A stretch of 64,000 nucleotides of DNA, taken from the NCBI GenBank assembly GCA_036499825.1, contig DASYCZ010000026.1, positions 372,001 through 436,000 of the forward strand. The letters run 5' to 3'. A program made the translations under genes and the position numbers. Of the stretch, positions 43,700-52,938 are shown in pieces. The notes beneath the pieces were generated by a model that worked only from the letters and a program-made list of their open reading frames with translations, was not told the DNA's origin and ran no database searches. The DNA is from Paradevosia sp036499825. GTDB lineage: Bacteria > Pseudomonadota > Alphaproteobacteria > Rhizobiales > Devosiaceae. How positions within the stretch are numbered: the first letter of the stretch is position 1; the number at the start of each line of letters is the position of its first letter.

Positions 43700-45391
43700 A
43701 TGAGTCTAACGGCAGGGGCTGCGTTGCTCACGCGGCTCAAGGAGATCGGCGTCGACTATATCTTCGCCAATTCGGGTACGGATTTCCCGCCGATCATCGA
43801 GGGCCTGGCGGAGGCCGCGGCGAAGGATCTGCCGCTGCCCGAGGCGCTGGTGATGCCGCATGAGCATGCCGCCATGGGCATGGCCCATGGCTACTATCTG
43901 GCATCGGGACGAGCCCAGGCGGTGATGGCGCACACCAATGTGGGCCTCGCCAATTGCGCTATCGGCGCCATCAATGCCGCCATGGAGAATATTCCGGTGT
44001 TGCTGTTCTCGGGCCGCACGCCGGTCACCGAGGCCGGACGGCTCGGGACGCGAACGGTGCCGATCGGCTGGGGCCAAGAGATGCGGGACCAGACCGCGCT
44101 CGTGCGCGAGGCGACCAAATGGGATTATGAGTTACGCTTTCCCGAACAGACCGTGGAGGTCGTGGATCGCGCCTACGCCGTCGCAAATTCGACGCCTAAA
44201 GGGCCTGTCTATGTCAGCCTGCCACGCGAGGCTCTCTGCGAAGTCGTTGATGACGACCGCACCGGTGGTGGGCCATCGATGGCCCCGGTCAGTCTTTACG
44301 CCGGCGCGGAACTGATCGCGCAGGCTGCCGCGCTCTTGTCGAGGGCCACCAACCCGGTGATTTTCGCGCAACACGGTGCCGGCAGCGCGGAAGCCTTCGA
44401 GGCGTTGGGAGCTCTGGCCGACAAATGGGGCATACCGGTCTGCCAATATTGGGCAGTGCAGCTTGCCATTCCGACGACGCATCCGATGGCGACGGGGCCT
44501 GATCCCAAGGCTCTGGTCGAGAATGCCGACGTCATCCTGGTGCTGGATGCCTTGGCGCCGTGGTCGCCGGAGGTTCACCAGTCGGGAGCGCAGTGCAAGA
44601 TCATTCACATGGGGCCAGATCCGCTGAAGGCGCGGACCCCGATCCGAAATTTCCGGTCCGATGTTTCCATAGCCTGTGAGTTGGGGCAGGGCGTCATGGC
44701 GCTGGCAGCCGCAATGGAGGCGCTGGGAGAGCCGGCACCGGCCATCGCCGCACGTCGCTCCCGGGTCGCCAAAAGCAATGCCGATGATCGCCGGGCGCTA
44801 ACCGCCCGCGCCGAGGCTGGTGCTCATGGCGTCATGACCAAGGAATGGGTCAGCCTCACGCTTTCGAAGGCACTGGAAGGGCGGCGCGCCAGGGTGCTGT
44901 CGGAACTCGGTTGTCCGATGGGGCCGATGGTGCTCGATCATCACCAGGCCTGGTATCAGGAACCCCATGCGGGCGGCTTGGGCTGGTCGTTCCCCGCAGC
45001 TCTGGGCATGCAATTGCATGATCGCAAGCAGCTGATCGTCGCCACCATGGGCGACGGCTCCTACATGTTCGCCAATCCGGTAGCGTGCCACCAGATTGCC
45101 GAGGCGCTGGCTTTGCCGATACTGGTCGTCATCCTCAACAATTCCGAATGGGGAGCGGTCAGGCAGTCCGTGCTTTGCGTCTATCCGGATGGCTTTGCGT
45201 CGCGCGCCAACCGGATGCCGCTGACGTCGCTCGCACCGGTGCCGGATTTTGCGCGCATCGCATCTGCGAGCCGCGCCTGGTCGGCGACGGTGACCCAAGC
45301 GTCCGACCTCGAGGACAGCATTCAGGAAGCACTGGCTCACATCGAAACCAATCGGACACTGGCGCTTCTCGATGTGAGAGTTCGGCCCTAA
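43700..45391 (+). CDS. Thiamine-diphosphate-dependent lyase/decarboxylase
   Basis: A 563-aa enzyme of the acetolactate synthase/benzoylformate decarboxylase/2-hydroxyacyl-CoA lyase superfamily. Glu55 (MPHEHAAMGMAHGYY) is the cofactor-activating glutamate; the diphosphate/Mg motif runs from Gly451-Asp452-Gly-Ser454 to Asn480-Asn481. Because a CoA-transferase and an aldehyde dehydrogenase are in the same run of genes, cleavage of a 2-oxoacid or of a 2-hydroxyacyl-CoA to an aldehyde is the best guess; the substrate cannot be read from sequence. It ends the cluster and overlaps a convergent kinase gene by 4 nt. Confidence 0.87.
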   Translation: MSLTAGAALLTRLKEIGVDYIFANSGTDFPPIIEGLAEAAAKDLPLPEALVMPHEHAAMGMAHGYYLASGRAQAVMAHTNVGLANCAIGAINAAMENIPVLLFSGRTPVTEAGRLGTRTVPIGWGQEMRDQTALVREATKWDYELRFPEQTVEVVDRAYAVANSTPKGPVYVSLPREALCEVVDDDRTGGGPSMAPVSLYAGAELIAQAAALLSRATNPVIFAQHGAGSAEAFEALGALADKWGIPVCQYWAVQLAIPTTHPMATGPDPKALVENADVILVLDALAPWSPEVHQSGAQCKIIHMGPDPLKARTPIRNFRSDVSIACELGQGVMALAAAMEALGEPAPAIAARRSRVAKSNADDRRALTARAEAGAHGVMTKEWVSLTLSKALEGRRARVLSELGCPMGPMVLDHHQAWYQEPHAGGLGWSFPAALGMQLHDRKQLIVATMGDGSYMFANPVACHQIAEALALPILVVILNNSEWGAVRQSVLCVYPDGFASRANRMPLTSLAPVPDFARIASASRAWSATVTQASDLEDSIQEALAHIETNRTLALLDVRVRP

Positions 45392-47724
45392 CGCTGCAGC
45401 AATTGCGAAAGCTTGGCTGCCAGATCCTTCTGCATGAAGGGTTTGCCCAGGCGTGGCAGCTCCAGTTCGGTACCATTGGGCAATTCGGCGTAGCCGCTTG
45501 CCAGCAATATCGGCAGGTTGGGCCGCAATTCACGGGCTTTGCTAGCAAGCTCCACGCCGTTCATGCCGGGCATGGCGAAATCGGTGATCATGGCATCGAG
45601 CGGCGTTTCGCTGGCGAGAATTTCCAGCGCCATCTTGCCCGAGTTTGCTTCAAGCGCCGAATGCCCCAGGTCTTCGATGAGATCGACCGTATTCATGGCG
45701 ATGAGGACATCGTCATCGACGACGAGAATGCGCGATGGCGTCGCAGTGGTGACGACAACTTCCTCGGTGACCGGTTTCAGCGCCGCAGCGGTTGAGGCCG
45801 GCAGCCAGAGTTCGGCGGTCGTGCCATGGCCTAGCGTGCTTTTCAGCTTCAGCTTGCCGCCAAGCTGGATGGCAAGGCCATGAACCATGGACAATCCGAG
45901 GCCAGTCCCCTTGCCAAGCTCCTTGGTGGAGAAGAATGGCTCGATGGCGCTCTCCAGGGTCTGGGCATCCATGCCCGTGCCGGTATCGGAGACCGATACC
46001 AGGAGGAACTCGCCACGCAGGCCGGCTTCCGTGCCGTTGCGTCCGGCGAGAGTAACAGTCAGGTCGCCGCCGTCAGGCATTGCGTCACGCGCGTTAACGG
46101 CAAGGTTGAGGATCGCCAATTCGAGCTGATTGGCGTCGACCCGGGCGGACGGCAGGTCGGCTTGCAGATCGAAATGGACCGAAACCATGGGCCCGATAGA
46201 CCGCTCGATCAGCCCTCGCATGCCCTCCAGCAATTGGGCGAGGTCGGTGGGGATGGGCTTCAGTTCCTGCTTTCGCGCGAAGGCGAGCAGGCGGGCGGTG
46301 AGAGACGCGCCGCGCGTGGCGCCCTGCAGCGCTCCATCGACGAAGCGCAGCAATTGCGGATCGTCGGGCAAGCGCTTGCGCAGCAATTCGAGATTGCCCT
46401 GCACTGCCGCCAGCAGATTGTTGAAATCGTGGGCCACGCCCCCAGTCAACTGGCCGATGGTTTCCATCTTTTGGGCGTGCCGGAGCTGTTCTTCAACCTG
46501 GCGCCGTTCGGTGATGTCACGGAAAAAGGCGGCGCCGCCGACGATCGCCCCGTCGCCGCCACGCAGGGGTGCGTGCTGGCTTTCAAGCGTCAGCCGGCCG
46601 GCGGCTTCCGTGGTCAAGTCGATAAGCTCGATGGGACCCGCGATACCGTTGAGAGCATCCTGGAGCCGGGGAAGTATCTTGGCTGCTTCGCCGTCGGCAA
46701 TGAGGTCAGCCAGGGGCCTGCCGCGGGCAGAGGCGCTGGTCAAGCCGAATAGCCGTTCCATAACGGGATTCCAGATGGTGACGCGCAGATCCTTGTCATA
46801 GCCGACGATGCCGGCGGGGACGCTGGTCAGCAACAGGCCGGACAAAGCGCGCTCGCCCAACAGGGACGCCTGGGTCCGCTCGCGTTCGATCGCCAGTTCT
46901 CGAAGCAGGCGATCACGCTCCGCATCCGCTGTCTTACGATCGGTGATGTTGGAGGTTACGCCCACCATGGCGGAGGGCTGGCCTTCGCGGTCGTGGACAA
47001 TTCGGGCGCGCGCATCGATCCAGTGCTGGCTGCCATCGGGCCAGGTGATGCGAAATTCCACCGCATAGTCACTCCCCTCGGTCGAGCTGAGGGTGATGGC
47101 GTGCTGCATGCGGCCACGATCCTCCGGCACGATGCTGGCGAGCAAATCCTCGTAGGTGAAAGGTGCGTCTTCGCTGCGTCCGAAATTGGCTTTGCCCTGC
47201 GGCGAGACATCGAGCACGCCCGATTGAATGTCCAGCGACCAGGACCCCATACGTCCGGCCATCAGTGCCGTTTCCAGGCGCTCCTCTCCTTCGCGCAGTT
47301 CCTGGAGGTATTTCCGCGCCTGATATTGGCGCCGCCGTCCCCGCAGGGAATTGTCGACGACGTTGATCAGCGAAGAGGGATGAAACGGGCGATCGAGGAA
47401 GATCACATTCCCCACCATGGCCTGCAGGCGCAACAGCATCGGGTTTTGTTCGGGGCTGCCGATGCGGTGCGTGAGGATGACGAAAGGAAAGTCCGACCAG
47501 GGCGGCTGTTGTTCGATCCAGGCCGTGAGGGGTTTCAGATCGGTGTGCTGGAGCGCCTCGATGGCGATAATGGCAACGCCCGCCCCTTCTATCAGCCGTA
47601 GCAACAGCTCGGCAAAACTGGTGCAGGGCAGGGCATCGCGCCCGACCTCCTTAAGCAAGGAGGCGGCGAGGGAGCCGTCTCGTCCTTTGGGCGCCAGGAT
47701 CAGGGCCCGTTCCGAGGTCATCAT
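45388..47724 (-). CDS. Hybrid sensor histidine kinase with N-terminal pseudo-receiver
   Basis: A 778-aa cytoplasmic kinase without membrane segments. Order: degenerate receiver (1-125; no acidic pocket, Arg112 in LDRPF where Lys is expected), PAS (about 150-265), coiled coil, PAS (about 292-405), DHp with His432 (GGVAHDFNN), ATPase domain (Asn544, SDTGTGM at 579-585, GKGTGLGLSMV), and a true receiver (670-778) with Asp715 and Lys761. Its ATG shares one base with the stop of the KaiC-like gene (TGATG), so the two are a coupled signalling pair. Confidence 0.92.
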   Translation of the reverse strand: MMTSERALILAPKGRDGSLAASLLKEVGRDALPCTSFAELLLRLIEGAGVAIIAIEALQHTDLKPLTAWIEQQPPWSDFPFVILTHRIGSPEQNPMLLRLQAMVGNVIFLDRPFHPSSLINVVDNSLRGRRRQYQARKYLQELREGEERLETALMAGRMGSWSLDIQSGVLDVSPQGKANFGRSEDAPFTYEDLLASIVPEDRGRMQHAITLSSTEGSDYAVEFRITWPDGSQHWIDARARIVHDREGQPSAMVGVTSNITDRKTADAERDRLLRELAIERERTQASLLGERALSGLLLTSVPAGIVGYDKDLRVTIWNPVMERLFGLTSASARGRPLADLIADGEAAKILPRLQDALNGIAGPIELIDLTTEAAGRLTLESQHAPLRGGDGAIVGGAAFFRDITERRQVEEQLRHAQKMETIGQLTGGVAHDFNNLLAAVQGNLELLRKRLPDDPQLLRFVDGALQGATRGASLTARLLAFARKQELKPIPTDLAQLLEGMRGLIERSIGPMVSVHFDLQADLPSARVDANQLELAILNLAVNARDAMPDGGDLTVTLAGRNGTEAGLRGEFLLVSVSDTGTGMDAQTLESAIEPFFSTKELGKGTGLGLSMVHGLAIQLGGKLKLKSTLGHGTTAELWLPASTAAALKPVTEEVVVTTATPSRILVVDDDVLIAMNTVDLIEDLGHSALEANSGKMALEILASETPLDAMITDFAMPGMNGVELASKARELRPNLPILLASGYAELPNGTELELPRLGKPFMQKDLAAKLSQLLQR

Positions 47725-49253
47725 CAGCGATCGCTCGCAATGGTGACATCTTTGATCACATCGACGTCTTCGTCGAGCAACGGCTTTTCGGTTCCCGCGT
47801 AAGTGGGCACGCCCCGCAGAACGCCGTGGAAGTCGGCCAGGGGTTTGCCAATCGTCAGACCCGTGGGCCCGATCCGGTATTCCCGGATAGTGTCTTCGTG
47901 GCGGCCGGACCGCTTCTTAACGACAGAAATGGCCCGGCGCACCCGGCCCATGGCCTCGAAATAGCGCAGCAGGATCACGCTGTCGGCGAGATAGGTGATG
48001 TCCACCGGTGATTTCATATCGCCGACCAATCCGTGCTGCGCCACGGTGACGAAGGTCGTGGCTCCCTGGCGGTTGAGATATTGCAGCAGCTCGTGGACAT
48101 GCAGCAGCAGCTCGTTCTCCTCGGGCATGGCGGCCTGGTAGCCATTGAGGCTGTCGATGATCACGGTCTTGACCTGCGCCGCATCCACCTTGGATCGCAC
48201 GCGGTGCGCGAACTCACCGGGCGACAGTTCGGCGGCGTCGACCTGCTCGATGATCAGATTGCCGGCGGCGCGCATCTGCTCCAGATCGATCGACATCGCC
48301 TTGGCGCGGTCGAAAAGCAGTCCGAGTTCCTCGTCGAAAATGAACAGGGCTACTTTTTCCCCGCGCTCCACCGCGGCCTTGGCGAAGTGCAGGGTCAGCA
48401 GCGACTTGCCGGCACCCGCCGGGCCAAGCACCAGGGCACTGGAGCCGCGCTCGACGCCGCCGCCGAGCAGATCGTCAAGTTCTGGTATCTGGCTGGTCAG
48501 GGGCTCGCGCAGGAAGGTGGTGCGATGTTCACTGGCAACCAGGCGAGGAAATACCCGCAAGCCGCCGATCTGGATGGTGAAATCATGGAACCCGCCGCGA
48601 TAGGACTGGCCCCGATATTTGATGACTCGCAGGCGCCGGCGCTCGGCCCCATAGGACTGGATGAGCTCTTCAAGCCGCACCACACCATGCGCGACGGAGT
48701 GGACGGTCTTGTCGAGAGCTTCCGTCGTGAGGTCATCCAACATCAGCACGGTGGCGCCACTGCGCGCAAAATAGTGCTTGAGCAAAAGGATTTGCCGACG
48801 GTAGCGCAATGAGCTTTGGGCCAGCAGCCTGATTTCCGACAGGCTGTCGATCACCAGCCGGTCAGGCTGCAGCCTTTCAACAGCTTCGAAGAGAGCTTTC
48901 GTCGTCTCGCCCAACTCCAGATCGGAAGAGTAAAGCAGTGATTGTTCCTGATCGCTGTCGAGCAGGCTGTTGGGCGGGGCGAGTTCGAAGATTTCGAACT
49001 TCCGGTCTATGTCCCAGCCATGGGAGTCCGCCGTGAGACGGAGTTCGCTCTCGGTTTCTGAAAGCGTCACGTAAAGGCCGGTTTCGCCCCGGGCTGCGCC
49101 TTCGAGAAGGAATTGCAAGGCGATAGTTGTCTTGCCGGTGCCTGGGCTGCCTTCAAGAAGATAAAGGTGACTACGGGCGAAGCCGCCCACAAGGATATCG
49201 TCCAGACCAGGGACACCGGTCCTGGCTTTCTCGGGAAGTGCTTTGGTCGGCAT
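47724..49253 (-). CDS. KaiC-like double RecA-domain ATPase
   Basis: A 509-aa protein with two RecA/KaiC domains. The first has Walker A GSPGTGKTT (35-43) and Walker B LVIDS (Asp136); the second GPAGAGKS (277-284) and VIIDS (Asp368). Domain 2 keeps the Glu pair (FDEE, 308-309), whereas domain 1 has Ser65-Glu66. At the KaiC autophosphorylation sites the sequence reads KSPVDITYLAD, so Thr420-Tyr421 replaces Ser-Thr and Ser415 aligns with the third site. No KaiB gene is nearby. It is coupled to a hybrid kinase and is likely a signalling ATPase rather than a clock. Confidence 0.9.
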   Translation of the reverse strand: MPTKALPEKARTGVPGLDDILVGGFARSHLYLLEGSPGTGKTTIALQFLLEGAARGETGLYVTLSETESELRLTADSHGWDIDRKFEIFELAPPNSLLDSDQEQSLLYSSDLELGETTKALFEAVERLQPDRLVIDSLSEIRLLAQSSLRYRRQILLLKHYFARSGATVLMLDDLTTEALDKTVHSVAHGVVRLEELIQSYGAERRRLRVIKYRGQSYRGGFHDFTIQIGGLRVFPRLVASEHRTTFLREPLTSQIPELDDLLGGGVERGSSALVLGPAGAGKSLLTLHFAKAAVERGEKVALFIFDEELGLLFDRAKAMSIDLEQMRAAGNLIIEQVDAAELSPGEFAHRVRSKVDAAQVKTVIIDSLNGYQAAMPEENELLLHVHELLQYLNRQGATTFVTVAQHGLVGDMKSPVDITYLADSVILLRYFEAMGRVRRAISVVKKRSGRHEDTIREYRIGPTGLTIGKPLADFHGVLRGVPTYAGTEKPLLDEDVDVIKDVTIASDR

Positions 49254-49402
49254 ATGACGCTGCTCTATCTGTTCAGCGTATTCAAATGCATAGCCGGTCC
49301 GGAGGTTCCCGCTTCACCTCGGCGCTTTCGATGTTTCGATGGATTTCGCGGTGGTTACGGCGATCGATAGATGCTCGACGTTCCGAGGCCAGCTTTTCTA
49401 TC

Positions 49403-50776
49403 TCAGCTCGCGCGCTCGTACCGTACGCGGCTGAGGCTGACGAGGCTGGCGAGGGCGGCGCAGCCGGCGGCGATGCCCAGGGCGACGATGGGGGCTGATG
49501 TCACTGCCCAGAAGCCGAAAATGAGCGTCATCGAAATGGCGCCGATGGTTTGCCCCATCAGGCGGGCAGTTCCCTGCATGGCGCCGGCCGCGCCACTACG
49601 GGCCTTGGGGGCCGAAAGCAGCAGGATGCGGTTATTGGGCGTCTGGAAAAGCCCGAAGCCGGCGCCGGCGAGGATGGTGCCGATGAGGAGTGTGACGAGA
49701 CCGCCTTCGGCGGCCGACAGCACTATGATCACAAGGCCAAGCGCCAGCAACGCTCCGCCCGCCGCGCACAACCAGCTCGTCGAGATCCGGTTGGCAAGGC
49801 GCCCTGAAATCGGTGCGACAACGGTCACCGCTGCTGGCCAGGGCATGGTGTAGAGGCCAGCCTCGGCCGGCGACATGTTGAGGGTACGCTGCAGGTAGAA
49901 TGGCAGGGCCACATAACTCAGCATCTGTCCGGTAAAACAGCAGACCGAGGCGATGACGGAAACCCTGAAGGTGGGATCCGCCAGCAAATCCACGGGGATC
50001 AGAGGCGCCTTGCTGTCGCGTTCCAGGCGTAGCAGGCCGGCCAGGCACAATGCCGAGCCCGCGATGAGGATGGCGCCGAGCACCGGGGTTTCGGCCAGAC
50101 GATCGGCGCCTATGAACAGCAGGATGAACATCAAGGCATTGGCCACCAGTGCACGCCAGTCGAGCCGGCGATGAACGCCTTTGGAGTGCGCCAACGCGCC
50201 CCCCGACAGCAGGAGCACCGCGCCGATAGGCAGGTTGACGGCAAATAGCCATGGCCAGGGCGCCACCGTCAGGATGGCACCGGCGATGCCAGGCCCGGCC
50301 GCCGACGAGATGGCCACGGTCATGGCATTGATGCCGATGATGGTTCCGAGCAGACGCGGCGGCACGGCGAAGCGCAAATTCATAATGGCCAAGGCCATGA
50401 TGGCGCCACCGCCCAATCCCTGTACGAAGCGTGAGGCCACCAGCATGGGGAGGCTGATGGCGAAAGCGCAGCCCGCCGACGCCAGAACGAACAGGGCCAC
50501 TCCGGCAAGATAAACCCGTCTCGCACCGAACTTTTCGCCCAGGGCGCCGCAAGGCAGCAGCGATATCAGAACGGCGAGCTGGTAGCTCGTGACCACCCAG
50601 ACGGTATCGGCGGCATCGGCGCCGAATGAAGTGCCGATGGACGGTAGCGCAAGATTGGCGATCGCACCGTCGAGGACGACGATCACCAGGCCTGTCAGCA
50701 GCACGGCGATGGCAAGATAGCGCTGTGGCGTGGGCAACCCATCCGCATGGGAATCAACATCGACAACAGCGGTCAT
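49403..50776 (-). CDS. MFS transporter, DHA2 (drug:H+ antiporter) type
   Basis: A 457-aa integral membrane protein with 12-14 segments. VVLDGAIANLALPSI in the first segment is the DHA2 signature; GEKFGARRVYLAG is the loop 2-3 motif and GPGIAGAIL the antiporter-type motif. It is probably an exporter of a toxic organic compound, energised by the proton gradient. A LysR gene is divergent, with a strong dyad between, which suggests inducible export. Confidence 0.9.
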   Translation of the reverse strand: MTAVVDVDSHADGLPTPQRYLAIAVLLTGLVIVVLDGAIANLALPSIGTSFGADAADTVWVVTSYQLAVLISLLPCGALGEKFGARRVYLAGVALFVLASAGCAFAISLPMLVASRFVQGLGGGAIMALAIMNLRFAVPPRLLGTIIGINAMTVAISSAAGPGIAGAILTVAPWPWLFAVNLPIGAVLLLSGGALAHSKGVHRRLDWRALVANALMFILLFIGADRLAETPVLGAILIAGSALCLAGLLRLERDSKAPLIPVDLLADPTFRVSVIASVCCFTGQMLSYVALPFYLQRTLNMSPAEAGLYTMPWPAAVTVVAPISGRLANRISTSWLCAAGGALLALGLVIIVLSAAEGGLVTLLIGTILAGAGFGLFQTPNNRILLLSAPKARSGAAGAMQGTARLMGQTIGAISMTLIFGFWAVTSAPIVALGIAAGCAALASLVSLSRVRYERAS

Positions 50777-50814
50777 GGGCCTCGCCTCGCAAATCCGGAG
50801 GCATCCTATATACC

Positions 50815-50842
50815 GTTGCGCTGGTGGTGCGCCAGACGCAAC
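50815..50842. promoter_or_regulatory. Dyad between exporter and LysR gene (putative operator)
   Basis: GTTGCGCTGG (50815-50824) pairs with CCAG-A-CGCAAC (50832-50842), interrupted by one bulged base. It lies 38 nt from the MFS start and 48 nt from the LysR start, where a LysR regulator would bind to control both. Confidence 0.5.
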
Positions 50843-50890
50843 ACGTGCAGCTCACCATTGCGTGTAACGCCATAGATGGTAGATTGCGGC

Positions 50891-51790
50891 ATGGACCTGG
50901 ATTTGAACCTGCTGGTAGCACTGGATGCCTTGCTCACGGAGCGCAGCGTGAGCAGCGCCGCCCGCAAGCTGCACCTCAGCCCCTCGGCGATGAGCCGGAC
51001 ATTGTCACGGCTGCGGACAGTGCTCGGCGATCCCGTGCTGGTGCCGGCGGGGCGATCCATGGTGGCGACGCCCCACGCTGAGTCGATTGCCGATGAGGTG
51101 CGCGCGCTGACTGCCGCTGTCCGGACGGTGCTGAGTCCGATCGGCTCGGTGGATGTGGCGAGGCTCAATCGCGTCTTCACCGTGCGCGCCAACGATGCCT
51201 TTGTGGTCGTGCATGCCGCCCGGTTGAGCGCAGTGGTTGCGACCGCGGCTCCCGATGTGCGGTTGTGCTTCGTGCCCAAGCCGGACAAGGACATTCATGC
51301 GCTGCGCGAGGGCACGGTCGATCTGGAGATCGGTGTCATTTCGGGCGATGGCGCGGAACTCTTAGCGCAAACGCTCTATCGTGATGCCTTCGTGGGGATA
51401 GTCCGAAAGGGGCACGAACTTTTGCGGGGCGGCGAAATTACTGTCGAGCGCTATGCGGCGTGCGGCCATGTAGTGGCCTCGCGGCGTGGCAAGAATACAC
51501 GGCCCGGCGATGAGGCGCTTGCCGCAATGGGGCTTCATCCCGAGGTGAAGATGATCGTCCCCAGCTTTCCGGCCGTCCTGGCCGTCGTCAGCGCCTCAGA
51601 TCTCGTGGGCGTGGTGCCGCGCTCGTTTTGTCAGTCCCAGTTCGCTTCGGGAGTCGTGACATTTGCGTTGCCGATGGCGACGCCGCCCATCGTGATTTCC
51701 CAGATATGGCATCCGCGACTGGATGCCGATCCCGGTCATCGCTGGCTGCGCGGCGTGATTTTCGATGCATTCAGGACCGGTGACCGCTAG
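50891..51790 (+). CDS. LysR family transcriptional regulator
   Basis: A 299-aa LysR regulator (MDLDLNLLVALDALLTERSV, HTH at about 18-40 with AARKLHLSPSAMSRTLSRLR) plus effector domain. The ATG at 50891 gives the family-typical start; an in-frame ATG at 50876 would add five residues. It is divergent from the DHA2 exporter, its likely target. Confidence 0.9.
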   Translation: MDLDLNLLVALDALLTERSVSSAARKLHLSPSAMSRTLSRLRTVLGDPVLVPAGRSMVATPHAESIADEVRALTAAVRTVLSPIGSVDVARLNRVFTVRANDAFVVVHAARLSAVVATAAPDVRLCFVPKPDKDIHALREGTVDLEIGVISGDGAELLAQTLYRDAFVGIVRKGHELLRGGEITVERYAACGHVVASRRGKNTRPGDEALAAMGLHPEVKMIVPSFPAVLAVVSASDLVGVVPRSFCQSQFASGVVTFALPMATPPIVISQIWHPRLDADPGHRWLRGVIFDAFRTGDR

Positions 51791-51905
51791 CCGGTGATAG
51801 TGATTTCGCCGCTGGATTCAAGCAGGGGCATGTCGCATTTTCCATCTAACATCGTCACTTTCGCGCCACTACATCCCAATCCGAAAAGGTTTCATGGAGT
51901 GTTCG

Positions 51906-52886
51906 ATGTCCAATTCCCGGTTCTTGAAGCTGGGTAGCATAGGTGCCGCCCTGCTGATGGTGTTCTCGCTGGCAGCGGTGGGTACGGCTGAGGCGCGTAT
52001 GGGCGGCAGCTTCGGCAGCCGTGGCATGCGTACGTTCTCGCCGCCGCCGGTGACGCGTGTCGCACCCAATCCCGTAGCGCCTGTGCAGCGCTCGATGATG
52101 CCCAACAATGGCGGCTATACTGGTGCGCCCTACAATAACCCGACCGCTCAGCCCGGCGGTTTCAATCGCGGCGGCTTCTTCAGCGGCTTCGGTGGCGGTT
52201 TGCTTGGCGGCATGCTGGGCGGCCTGTTTTTCCATGGCCTGTTCGGCTCGATGCTGGGCTTGGGCTTTGGCGGCTTCGGGGGCGGCTTCAGCTCGATCTT
52301 TCAGCTGCTGCTGATCGGCGGCCTGGTGTATTTTCTCGTCAAGAGGTTTCGCCGGCAGCCTGCCGGCCCGCGCGGATTTGCGGGCTTCCCGATGAGCGGG
52401 ACTGGCTACGGCACGCAGTCACAGGTCAATGCTGGCCGGACCGGCGGCGGAAGCGGCAATTCCGCCAGTCGCGACGAAATCGGCGTCACCCGCGCTGACC
52501 TCGAAACCTTCGAGCGGATCCTTGGCGACGTGCAGCAGGCTTATGCCCGCGAGGACCATCAGGCGCTGCGCCGCCATACCACGCCGGAGATGGTCTCCTA
52601 TCTCTCGGAGGAACTGGCCGACAATGCCACGCAGGGGCTGCGCAACGACGTGACCGATCTCGAATTGATCGAGGGCAACCTGGCCGAGGCCTGGCGCGAG
52701 GGCAACGCGCAATATGCGACGGTGGCCATGCACTGGTCGGCGATCGACGTGATGCGCGACCGCAAGACCGGCGAAGTGGTCAAGGGCGATCCCAACCATC
52801 TCGCCGATGCCCGCGAACTCTGGACTTTCGTGCGCCAGGGTGGCGGCGACTGGCGGCTCTCGGCCATCCAGGATGCACGCGCCTGA
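51906..52886 (+). CDS. Tim44-like domain protein
   Basis: A 326-aa envelope protein. A signal peptide (to about TAEAR, residue 31) is followed by a Pro/Asn-rich linker, a Gly/Phe-rich segment with a hydrophobic helix (about 130-145, FQLLLIGGLVYFLV), and a C-terminal Tim44-like domain from about 200 (DLETFERILGDVQQAYAREDH). Bacterial members are membrane-anchored with unknown roles. The ATG at 51906 has GGAG 6 nt upstream; ATG 51894 is less likely. A strong terminator follows. Confidence 0.9.
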   Translation: MSNSRFLKLGSIGAALLMVFSLAAVGTAEARMGGSFGSRGMRTFSPPPVTRVAPNPVAPVQRSMMPNNGGYTGAPYNNPTAQPGGFNRGGFFSGFGGGLLGGMLGGLFFHGLFGSMLGLGFGGFGGGFSSIFQLLLIGGLVYFLVKRFRRQPAGPRGFAGFPMSGTGYGTQSQVNAGRTGGGSGNSASRDEIGVTRADLETFERILGDVQQAYAREDHQALRRHTTPEMVSYLSEELADNATQGLRNDVTDLELIEGNLAEAWREGNAQYATVAMHWSAIDVMRDRKTGEVVKGDPNHLADARELWTFVRQGGGDWRLSAIQDARA

Positions 52887-52908
52887 GGTTGAGCCTCTAC
52901 CCGATCCC

Positions 52909-52938
52909 AATGCCCCGGCCTTCCGGGGCATTGTTTTT
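52909..52938 (+). terminator. Intrinsic terminator of the Tim44-domain gene
   Basis: A perfect 10-bp stem AATGCCCCGG with a CCTT loop is followed by GTTTTT. It overlaps the last bases of the convergent Gfo/Idh gene. Confidence 0.88.

Noticed and set aside
47724..49253. Circadian clock kaiC
   Set aside because: No kaiA or kaiB nearby and altered phosphosites; a KaiC-like signalling ATPase is the safer call.
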